From positions 1-5,832 of the forward strand of contig CAZGUH010000088.1 in NCBI GenBank assembly GCA_964529005.1: DNA of 5,832 nt. The letters run 5' to 3'. Positions within the stretch are counted from its first letter, which is position 1, and every line of letters starts with the position of its first letter. Position numbers and translations under genes: made by a program. Of the stretch, positions 1-5,504 are shown piece by piece. Under the pieces are notes generated by a model. That model had not been told where the DNA came from. It ran no database searches and worked only from the letters and a program-made list of their open reading frames with translations. The stretch is from CAZGUH01 sp964529005. Its GTDB lineage: Bacteria; Actinomycetota; Acidimicrobiia; Acidimicrobiales; Ilumatobacteraceae.

Positions 1-4
1 TATC

Positions 5-10
5 TAGAAT
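5..10 (+). promoter_or_regulatory. Possible -10 element (TAGAAT) upstream of the first gene
   Basis: TAGAAT fits the actinobacterial TANNNT -10 pattern and would give a leader of roughly 40 bases before the first gene. A second TANNNT match, TAGGAT, lies at 23-28. The matching -35 region would fall outside or at the very edge of the window, so neither can be confirmed. The first gene may also be transcribed from further upstream. Confidence 0.2.
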
Positions 11-42
11 CGATAGTTGTGGTAGGATGACGGCATCGACGT

Positions 43-52
43 AAGAAGGGGG
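43..52 (+). promoter_or_regulatory. Ribosome binding site of the first binding-protein gene
   Basis: The purine run AAGAAGGGGG ends six bases before the ATG at 59. It supports that ATG over the later in-frame GTG at 98, which has no comparable site and would shorten the n-region of the signal peptide. Confidence 0.6.
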
Positions 53-58
53 CTTCGC

Positions 59-1525
59 ATGACGCGTCTGAACGTGGGCACGGTCGCTGGGCGCCGCGTG
101 ACCAGGGGAACGAGGGCGGTCGCTCGCCGGCGTGCCGCTGTGGGCGCTGCGGTGGCGCTTGCGCTGGTCGTCGCTGCTTGTGGCGACGACGATGATCCCA
201 GCAGTGCCCCTGCACCGAGCGCGAGCCCGACGGAGGTGTCGGAGTCATCCACGGGCGACACGGGCGCGATCTCGTCGACGGTCTCGGAGAGCAGTGTCGG
301 CGGTGAGACCCCTGCGACCGATGGCGACGTCGATCCCGAGGGGACGACCGGCCTGACCGACGACGTGATCAAGGTCGGCGTGCCGGTGTTCGACGCCGCG
401 CAGCTGACGACGGTGGGAATCCAACCTGGCGGATACGACGCCGACGTCGAGACCGCGGCGTGGAACGCGTTCATCGACGAGGTCAACGAGCGCGGCGGCG
501 TGGCGGGCCGTCAGATCGAGCCCGTGTACAGGGTGTGGGGCATCGAGACCGAGGCCGAGTATCTCGCCGCGTGCGCGGAGCTGGCAGAGGACGAGCAGGT
601 CTTCGCGATGTTCGCGTGGGGCTTCTTCCCGACCGATGCGATCCTGTGCGTGACCGAGCAGCATCGCATCCCGCTGTTCAAGGGTGACCCCGAGTCCGAC
701 CAGAACGTTCTCGACGCCTCGGACGGCTACCTGTCGACGACCTTGGCCAGCTACAAGCGGCAGTTCCAGAACCTGGCGTGGGGCCTTCACGCCAGCGGGG
801 AGCTCGACAACGCGACCATCGGCATCCTCGGGATCGAGGAGTTCACGTGGGCCGACGAGGTCGCTGCGACGCTGGAGGAGCTCGGGTACACGCCGGCGCG
901 GGTCTCCGAGGTGAGACGCGCCGACCGTGCCTACGAGGCTCAGATCCCCGCGGAGATCCTGCAGATGAAGGACAGGGGCGTCGACCTCGTGATCCTGGCG
1001 GCTCCATTCGAGATCACCACGTCCTTCGTGACCCAAGCGGAGGCGCAAGGCTTCACGCCGAGGTATGCCGTCACCGACACGGGCGGAGCGACCGAGAACC
1101 TGACGACACAGAACATGCCCGCTGCCTTCGACGGGACCATCGGCGTGACCATGCGTCGCGCTCATGAATGGCGCCTTCCGGATTGGGAGGAACCCGAGGT
1201 CGATCGAGCGTGCCGTGAGACGTTCGAGCAACGTACGGGCGAGACCATCGGCCTCGCCCAGGACGATCGTCGCCTGATGGTCCAGATGATCTGCAGCATC
1301 ATCCAACGCTTCGAGACCGCCGGGAACGCGGCCGGGGACGGCCTGACACGAGACTCGCTGCAGGAGGCGATCGCCGGCATCGGTGAGGTCGACCTGCCGT
1401 TCACGGGTGGTGGGTCGTTCGGGCCCGGCAAGCTCGACGGCGCCGACTACGTGCGCACCCTCGAGTGGGAATTCGACTGCAAGTGCTGGAACATCACGTC
1501 GGACTTCGCCCGATCGGAGTACTAG
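59..1525 (+). CDS. LivJ-like substrate-binding lipoprotein (type I periplasmic-binding fold)
   Basis: Probable extracytoplasmic binding protein of a branched-chain-amino-acid/amide-type ABC system, 488 residues. Residues 1-40 form a lipoprotein signal: a long Arg-rich n-region, a hydrophobic AVALALVVAA segment, and a lipobox V-A-A-Cys41 followed by Gly and four Asp. Residues 42-100 are a low-complexity Ser/Thr/Pro/Glu/Asp linker, a typical tether from membrane to domain. The binding domain starts near residue 103 (DDVIKVGVPVFD) and runs to the end, with LivJ-like blocks KGDPE (208-212), LSTTLASYKRQ (225-235), TWADE (263-267), VTDTGG (338-343) and FTGGGSFGPGKLDG (448-461). Cys172 and Cys197 are 25 residues apart, as in the disulfide of E. 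coli leucine-binding proteins. The ligand cannot be read from the sequence; its neighbour suggests an amide or amide-like solute. No permease or ATPase gene is in view. It is a clear paralogue of the protein at 3484-4686. Confidence 0.9.
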   Translation: MTRLNVGTVAGRRVTRGTRAVARRRAAVGAAVALALVVAACGDDDDPSSAPAPSASPTEVSESSTGDTGAISSTVSESSVGGETPATDGDVDPEGTTGLTDDVIKVGVPVFDAAQLTTVGIQPGGYDADVETAAWNAFIDEVNERGGVAGRQIEPVYRVWGIETEAEYLAACAELAEDEQVFAMFAWGFFPTDAILCVTEQHRIPLFKGDPESDQNVLDASDGYLSTTLASYKRQFQNLAWGLHASGELDNATIGILGIEEFTWADEVAATLEELGYTPARVSEVRRADRAYEAQIPAEILQMKDRGVDLVILAAPFEITTSFVTQAEAQGFTPRYAVTDTGGATENLTTQNMPAAFDGTIGVTMRRAHEWRLPDWEEPEVDRACRETFEQRTGETIGLAQDDRRLMVQMICSIIQRFETAGNAAGDGLTRDSLQEAIAGIGEVDLPFTGGGSFGPGKLDGADYVRTLEWEFDCKCWNITSDFARSEY

Positions 1526-1544
1526 GCGCCAGGCGGCCAGCGAA

Positions 1545-1560
1545 TCGTCGACAGCGACGA
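1545..1560 (+). promoter_or_regulatory. Small hairpin in the gap between genes 1 and 2
   Basis: TCGTCG-ACAG-CGACGA is a perfect 6-bp stem with a four-base loop, placed 20 bases after the stop of gene 1 and 38 bases before the start of gene 2. It could lower read-through or protect the upstream message, which would favour more binding protein than enzyme. No T-run follows directly. Short stems are common by chance at this GC content. Confidence 0.25.
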
Positions 1561-1597
1561 GACGGACCACACGTTTTCGAGCGACCGGAGTGAACTG

Positions 1598-3499
1598 ATG
1601 TCATTGGCGGCGTACTGCAACCTCACCTCCGTCTATGCCGGAGATTCGATCTCCCTTCACGGCAGTGCGTCCCCTCCGTCGACGGTGGCCGTCGCCGTCT
1701 CTCGATTCGGTGTCGACGGCGAGCTGCTCAGAGCCGAAGCGGAATGTGGGGCGTACCAGACACCGGACGACGCGGACGCGAAGGGCTGCCGCTGGCCGGC
1801 GTTCATCTCGCTGGCGATCCCGGACGACTGGCCCAGCGGCGTCTACGTCGCGCAGTTGACTCGCGTGGACGATCCGTCGGACACGCGCGACCTCCACTTC
1901 GTCGTCAAGGCCCGCGTTCCCTCTGCGCCAGCCGTCCTCTCGATCCCCGTCGCGACCTATGCCGCGTACAACTTCTGGCCGAAGGAAGAGATCTTCTCTC
2001 CAGGCGGCAATCTCTACCTCTCCGATGCCCCCGATCGGTCACGGCAAGTGTCGCTCCTGAGACCCGAGACCTGGCAGTTCCTCTATCGCCGTGAACATCT
2101 CTGGCTCGAATGGGTTCGCCGTGCCGGCATATCGATCGACTATTGCACCAGCATCGACCTCCACAATGACGCGGAATTCCTGAGCAAGTATTCCCTGCTC
2201 GTCAGCGTCGGGCATGACGAATACTGGTCGAAGGAGATGCGCGACACCGTCGAAGGGTTCGTCACCGGCGGTGGAAACGCCGCCTTCTTCAGCGGGAACA
2301 CGGCTCAGTGGCAAATTCGCCTCGAAGACGACGACACCACGATCGTCTGCTACAAGAACGCGCTGGAGGACCCACTTCGTGGAATCGACGACGAACGCCT
2401 CACCATCGAATGGTATCTCCCGCCCGTCGAGCGCCCGACGAACTCCCTGACCGGGGTGTCATTTCGGTACGGCGCCGGCTTCGGCTGGGGGTCCGACATC
2501 CGCAGCTCGCGGGAAGAGATGGCGTATCGCGTGCACGTGCCCAAGCACTGGGTGTTCCGGGGAGTCGAGCTGGCGCCTGACCAGACGTTCGGGCGCGGCG
2601 AGAACATCGTGGGATACGAGACCGACGCCGTGGACCTCGTGATGGAAGACGGTGTTCCTCGCGCCACGGGCGCCGGTGGCACACCGGAGAGCTTCGTCAT
2701 CCTCGCGTCAGCCGACCTGAGGGCATGGCGCGGGAGCGGTCAGGGTGGCTACGCGACGATGGGCGTCTTCCGCCGGAACGGCATCGTGTTCACCGCGGCC
2801 ACGGTGGACTGGGCCAACGGGTTCGAGGCGCCAGGCAGCGCGGTCCCGACGATCACGCGCAACGTCCTCGATCATCTCGGCCGACGGCGGTCACGGCGAG
2901 AGTGGGAGTACGTCGGCGACGCGCCGGAGCTCGTCTCGCTCACCACGTTCGAACGACGTCTCTACGGGCTGGGCGCCGACGGCACGCTGTGGAGCCGCCC
3001 GCCCGTGGCACAGAACGTCTCCTGGACCGACGAGGGACGAGCCGACGATCTGGTCGGCATGGGCGCCACCGAGCAGTCGAGCGGGCGGTTGATCGGCGCG
3101 GGGGCGACAGGGTTTTCCTCCAGAGTGGTCGGCCCCGGTGCGGCGTGGGAACCGTTGCCCGGTGGGAAAGTGCCCGGAGCGGTCGACATCGCTGGAGCGA
3201 ACGAATCGATCTTCGCCCTCGGAGACGGCCGGCTGTGGACACGACCGAGCGCACTCCAGGAGCACGAGTGGACGTGCATCGACGACGCGGCAGGTTTGAC
3301 CTCGCTCGAGTCCTCGTGGAACATCCTGCTCGCGCTCACCGACGGGCGGATGATCGTCTGGCGACCGACCGCGCGCGATTGCTCGTCACCCTGGCAGGAG
3401 TTCGACTGCGCCCCGCCATCGACGCGCGCGATCGGCGTCGTCGACGGCAGGGTCGTCGCGGTGACGGACGAGGGGGAGCTGTGGTGGCGGATCCTCTGA
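1598..3499 (+). CDS. N,N-dimethylformamidase large-subunit-like hydrolase with C-terminal repeat propeller
   Basis: 633 residues; GGAG at 1587-1590 lies seven bases before the ATG. Residues 1-105 are a beta-rich N-terminal domain with a WPAF...IPDDWPSGVY pattern (66-83), as in dimethylformamidase large-subunit relatives. Residues 108-428 are the catalytic-type domain: TYAAYNFW (120-127), GHDEYWSKEMRD (205-216), FFSGNTAQWQIR (230-241), GYETD (339-343) and TAATVDWANGF (399-409), all in family order. The characterised enzyme hydrolyses dimethylformamide to dimethylamine and formate, using iron held by two Tyr and one Glu. Tyr and Glu in the motifs above are candidates, but I cannot assign them without an alignment. 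Residues 429-633 are extra: five Trp-marked repeats (see separate entry). There is no signal peptide, so it should act in the cytoplasm. The small subunit of the known enzyme is not in the window. The substrate is uncertain, as most family members are uncharacterised. It overlaps the next gene by 16 bases. Confidence 0.85.
   Translation: MSLAAYCNLTSVYAGDSISLHGSASPPSTVAVAVSRFGVDGELLRAEAECGAYQTPDDADAKGCRWPAFISLAIPDDWPSGVYVAQLTRVDDPSDTRDLHFVVKARVPSAPAVLSIPVATYAAYNFWPKEEIFSPGGNLYLSDAPDRSRQVSLLRPETWQFLYRREHLWLEWVRRAGISIDYCTSIDLHNDAEFLSKYSLLVSVGHDEYWSKEMRDTVEGFVTGGGNAAFFSGNTAQWQIRLEDDDTTIVCYKNALEDPLRGIDDERLTIEWYLPPVERPTNSLTGVSFRYGAGFGWGSDIRSSREEMAYRVHVPKHWVFRGVELAPDQTFGRGENIVGYETDAVDLVMEDGVPRATGAGGTPESFVILASADLRAWRGSGQGGYATMGVFRRNGIVFTAATVDWANGFEAPGSAVPTITRNVLDHLGRRRSRREWEYVGDAPELVSLTTFERRLYGLGADGTLWSRPPVAQNVSWTDEGRADDLVGMGATEQSSGRLIGAGATGFSSRVVGPGAAWEPLPGGKVPGAVDIAGANESIFALGDGRLWTRPSALQEHEWTCIDDAAGLTSLESSWNILLALTDGRMIVWRPTARDCSSPWQEFDCAPPSTRAIGVVDGRVVAVTDEGELWWRIL
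2882..3496 (+). repeat. Five-repeat propeller-like domain encoded at the 3' end of the hydrolase gene
   Basis: In the encoded protein, Trp436, 476, 517, 558 and 599 fall at intervals of 40, 41, 41 and 41 residues. A second series, Trp465 (GTLWSRP), Val509-510 (weak), Trp547 (GRLWTRP), Trp588 (MIVWRP) and Trp629 (GELWWR), has the same period. Each unit reads roughly as small residues, a hydrophobic strand, DGxLWxRP, then a Trp. This pattern resembles tachylectin-2/tectonin-type beta-propellers, several of which bind sugars. Five units suggest a five-bladed ring closing on itself. The periodicity is seen directly; the fold and any sugar binding are inference. Confidence 0.7.
3471..3478 (+). promoter_or_regulatory. 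Ribosome binding site inside the end of gene 2, deciding the start of gene 3
   Basis: AGGGGGAG lies within the last codons of the hydrolase gene. Two in-frame GTG codons follow, at 3481 and 3484. Spacing from the purine core is very short for 3481 and normal for 3484, so 3484 is preferred. The overlap with the hydrolase stop at 3497-3499 points to translational coupling. Confidence 0.6.
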
Positions 3500-4686
3500 A
3501 CAGCGGGCACGACGACCGGACGGGCGTGTCACCGACGGCGATTCGACTGGGCTGCCTGATCTTTGACGTGGCGGACCTCCGCAAGGGAGGGATCGACCCG
3601 CGCAGCTACGACAGCACGCTCGAGCGGCTCGCCTGGCAGGCGTTCACGGACGAGATCAACGACGCGGGAGGGATCTGCGGCAGAGCGATCGAACCGGTCT
3701 TCAGGACGTTCGGAGTCCATGACGGTGACTCGATCGGCGCCGCCGACGAGCTGATCCACGCCGAGCGTGTCTTCGCCGTGCTGAACTGGGCGTTCCTCGG
3801 CGGAAGCACCATCGTGCACATCACGGAATCGCTGGGGACGCCGTTGCTCAAGGGCGATCCGGAATGCGACGCCGCCGTCGTCCGCCGAGCTGGTGGCCTG
3901 CTGTCGACGACGCTCGCCAGCTACCGCCGTCAGATGCTCAATCTCGCCTGGGGCCTGGTGGAGGACGGACATGTCGGGGGGCGGCGCATCGGGATCGTCG
4001 GCCTGACCGACACGACCTGGGCCGACGACGTGGTCGAGGGTCTCGACGCGGAAGGGATCGCTCCGCACGTCGTGGCCTCCGTCGCACGCGGTGTGGCCAC
4101 CGAAGCGCTCCGTGACCACGCGCAGACGATGCGTTCACTCGACGTCGATCTCGTCGTCCTCGCCACGGCGTCCGATGTCGCTCGCCGATTCGTCGTAGCC
4201 GCGGATGACGTCGGTCTGCGCGCCCTCTACGCCGTTGCCGATACGGGCGGTTTGACGACCGACGTCGTCACGTGCTCGATGCCACCGGGATTCGACGGAG
4301 CGATCGGATTCACCACGAAGCGGAGCGGGGAGTGGCGAAGCGAGCCGTGGATCGAGCCGGACGTCGACAGATCCTGCCGCGAGGTCTTCGAGCGGCGGGC
4401 GGGAGTGCGGATTGCGCCAGAGCACGACGAGCTGCGGTACTCGGTCATGATGATCGCGAGCGTTGTGCACCGATTCGCAGCTGCGGCCAGCGTCGCCGGC
4501 GACGACCTGACGAGAGCGTCCCTGCAAGGTGGCATCGAAAGCCTCGGCAGAGTGTCGGACCCGTTCACCGGGGGCGGATCGTTCGGACCGGGAAAGCTCG
4601 ATGGTTCCGACTGCTTTCGGTTCGTGCGCTGGTCGTCCGATCGAGGCTGGTGTCCGGCGGGGCCGTTCGTCCCCGGGAAGTACTGA
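3484..4686 (+). CDS. Signal-less LivJ-like binding protein, paralogue of gene 1
   Basis: 400 residues of type I periplasmic-binding fold. The domain starts at about residue 18 (PTAIRLGCLIFD) and aligns with gene 1 from its residue 103 to the end without large gaps. Shared blocks include KGDPE (123-127), LSTTLASYRRQ (139-149), TWADD (178-182), VADTGG (251-256) and FTGGGSFGPGKLDG (361-374). It has no signal peptide, lipobox or linker, and the open frame upstream gives only Arg/Gly-rich noise, so a missed signal is unlikely. The two Cys of gene 1 that fit the LivJ-type disulfide are Ala87 and His112 here, at the same 25-residue spacing. It retains cysteines at 24, 65, 128, 264, 298, 377 and 390; only Cys298 matches gene 1 (Cys385). 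The likely role is cytoplasmic ligand sensing or carriage linked to the hydrolase, comparable to AmiC, the cytoplasmic amide sensor of Pseudomonas aeruginosa. No AmiR-like partner is in the window. A decayed exported protein that lost its 5' end is an alternative, but the good start site argues against it. Confidence 0.85.
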   Translation: MADPLNSGHDDRTGVSPTAIRLGCLIFDVADLRKGGIDPRSYDSTLERLAWQAFTDEINDAGGICGRAIEPVFRTFGVHDGDSIGAADELIHAERVFAVLNWAFLGGSTIVHITESLGTPLLKGDPECDAAVVRRAGGLLSTTLASYRRQMLNLAWGLVEDGHVGGRRIGIVGLTDTTWADDVVEGLDAEGIAPHVVASVARGVATEALRDHAQTMRSLDVDLVVLATASDVARRFVVAADDVGLRALYAVADTGGLTTDVVTCSMPPGFDGAIGFTTKRSGEWRSEPWIEPDVDRSCREVFERRAGVRIAPEHDELRYSVMMIASVVHRFAAAASVAGDDLTRASLQGGIESLGRVSDPFTGGGSFGPGKLDGSDCFRFVRWSSDRGWCPAGPFVPGKY

Positions 4687-4729
4687 TGCCTGTAGCGTGG
4701 CTGATCCGCACCCCCGGCCTCGCGTGCCG

Positions 4730-4749
4730 TCGGCGGCGTCGTCCGCCGA
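4730..4749 (+). terminator. Candidate terminator hairpin after the three-gene cassette
   Basis: TCGGCGG-CGTCGT-CCGCCGA forms a perfect 7-bp GC-rich stem with a six-base loop, 44 bases after the stop of gene 3 and just before the insertion-sequence remnant. There is no T-run after it. Hairpins without a U-tract are often proposed as terminators in actinobacteria, so the call rests on position and stem only. Confidence 0.35.
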
Positions 4750-4761
4750 GCCTGGACTAGC

Positions 4762-5310
4762 TGTACAACTGACGGAGGCCGGTTACGCGGCCGGGGTCGT
4801 GGTCTTCTGTCGTAGTCGTTCGTAGGGTGTCTGTCCACCGAGTCCTCCGTATGGCCGGTGGAAGTTGTAGAAGTCCTCCCATTGCTGGAGCTTCTCGGCG
4901 AAGAGGCCGGTGTCGTCGATGACCACGCCGTCGAGGAGTCGGTAGAACTCCTCGGCGTCGATGCGGTGCGATCTTTCGAACTTGCCGTTGAGCCGCGGCG
5001 CGCGGGGCTGGATGTAGACGTGCTGGATACCGCGGCCGAGCAGGTGCCAGTGGAACGCGCCTTGGAACTCGGCGCCGTTGTCCGTTTGGACGCACTCGGT
5101 CTTGCACGGAAGCTTGGCCAGCACGTCGTCGATGAACTGGATCGCAGTCTTCTGGTTGTTGCACGGGTAGATCCGCAGCACCCGCAGGCGGGTGCAGTCC
5201 TCGATCGCCGTGTACTGGTAGTGCTTTCGACGGCCGCCGCCGATCGGCTCGATGATCTTCACGTCGACCTGCACCCGATGCCCTGGCAGCTGTTTCTCGT
5301 CGCGCTTCCA
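4762..5310 (-). mobile_element. Partial IS481-type insertion sequence
   Basis: The transposase remnant reads leftwards and stops at 4783. About 20 bases beyond its stop is TGTACAACTGACGG (from 4762), which begins with the TG usual for such ends and follows CTAG. I take this as the candidate surviving right end of the element. The opposite end, the N-terminal half of the gene and any partner inverted repeat are missing, because homology breaks near 5310. A short hairpin GGCCG-GTTACG-CGGCC (4777-4792) spans the stop codon. The end assignment is tentative; the family call is firm. Confidence 0.65.
4783..5310 (-). pseudogene. 5'-truncated IS481-family transposase (integrase core only)
   Basis: The reading frame is recognisable from WKRDEKQLPGHRVQVDVK (from 5310) to the TAA at 4783-4785, about 175 residues. 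Full-length family members are usually above 300 and carry an N-terminal helix-turn-helix region that is absent here. The rve/DDE core is complete: counting from the GTG at 5272-5274, Asp4 (VDVK), Asp65 (QTDNG) and Glu100 (KFERSHR) give the canonical 35-residue spacing between second Asp and Glu. The tail motifs EEFYRLL and GGQTPYERL are typical of the actinobacterial IS481 group. The frame has no internal stop until TGA at 5347-5349, beyond the homology. The GTG at 5272 could start a 163-residue protein, but without the DNA-binding part it should be inactive. It is convergent with the cassette to its left. Confidence 0.85.
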
Positions 5311-5317
5311 GCGTGCC

Positions 5318-5331
5318 GACGGCCATGAGAT
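5318..5331. repeat. 14-base direct repeat, copy 1
   Basis: GACGGCCATGAGAT matches GACGGTCATGAGAT at 5388-5401 in 13 of 14 bases, 70 bases apart. This copy lies at the point where similarity to the IS481 transposase breaks off. On the minus strand both copies contain an ATG preceded by a G-rich, ribosome-site-like stretch. Confidence 0.5.
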
Positions 5332-5387
5332 CCTCCCCGTAGGCGGTCACGGGTAGTTCCCCGGGGGCGGCCAGGTGTTGCCCCAGG

Positions 5388-5401
5388 GACGGTCATGAGA
5401 T
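5388..5401. repeat. 14-base direct repeat, copy 2
   Basis: GACGGTCATGAGAT is the partner of the repeat at 5318-5331, with one base different. It lies almost exactly in the loop of the GGGAC/GTCCC hairpin at 5386-5406. In both copies C-rich sequence follows within a few bases, so similarity may extend slightly with a gap. Confidence 0.5.
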
Positions 5402-5426
5402 GTCCCCACAGCATCCGCGTTGTGGT

Positions 5427-5486
5427 GGTCCTCCTCGCAGCAAGTTGCGGGTTCTCACACCTTGCAGCTGGCCGACGAGGAGGACC
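5427..5486. repeat. Perfect 11-bp inverted repeat with nested inner stem
   Basis: GGTCCTCCTCG (5427-5437) is the exact reverse complement of CGAGGAGGACC (5476-5486). Between them GCAAG (5440-5444) can pair with CTTGC (5461-5465), leaving an asymmetric internal loop and a 16-base apical loop. An 11-bp perfect match over 60 bases is unlikely by chance. It could be a terminus or regulatory hairpin of a mobile element, or part of a structured RNA. Confidence 0.55.
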
Positions 5487-5504
5487 GGACAGTCCCGTTC
5501 TCTC

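Larger units (their letters stand above)
5311..5504. other. Unassigned hairpin-rich segment between two transposase fragments
   Basis: No convincing protein is seen in any frame. The segment holds hairpins at 5336-5353 (CCCGT/ACGGG), 5364-5384 (GGGGC/GCCCC), 5386-5406 (GGGAC/GTCCC) and a long one at 5427-5486, plus a 14-base direct repeat. On the minus strand GGGGAGGA (5331-5338) stands four bases before an ATG (5324-5326), like the 5' start of a gene cut off by the IS481 fragment after a dozen codons. It may be the end of a further mobile element or a fragment of a structured RNA. The origin is unknown. Confidence 0.4.

Noticed and set aside
245..1570. 441-codon open frame on the minus strand opposite gene 1
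   Set aside because: It is the antisense shadow of a high-GC gene. Its product is Arg/Asp/Leu-rich with no recognisable domain, while gene 1 on the other strand has clear family motifs.
2725..3483. In-frame upstream extension of gene 3 to an ATG at 2725
   Set aside because: This stretch overlaps the hydrolase gene in another frame and encodes Arg/Gly-rich noise. Similarity to gene 1 begins only after 3484, where a good ribosome site stands.
2962..3510. 182-codon minus-strand open frame opposite the propeller region
   Set aside because: Low-complexity Ser/Pro/Arg product with no ribosome site or domain; the plus strand carries the periodic Trp repeats.
4777..4792. GGCCG-GTTACG-CGGCC hairpin as a terminator
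   Set aside because: The stem is only 5 bp, it spans the transposase stop codon, and no T-run follows on either strand.
4858..5328. 156-codon plus-strand frame opposite the IS481 transposase
   Set aside because: Antisense shadow; the minus-strand frame has the intact DDE core.
4757..5350. 197-codon minus-strand frame starting at GTG 5350
   Set aside because: Across the transposase region it is the wrong frame and Arg/Pro-rich. Only its first dozen codons, after the ribosome-like site at 5331-5338, might be a true gene start, and that is noted separately.
5318..5401. CRISPR-like spacing of the 14-base repeats
   Set aside because: Only two copies, 70 bases apart, shorter than normal CRISPR repeats and with no cas genes.
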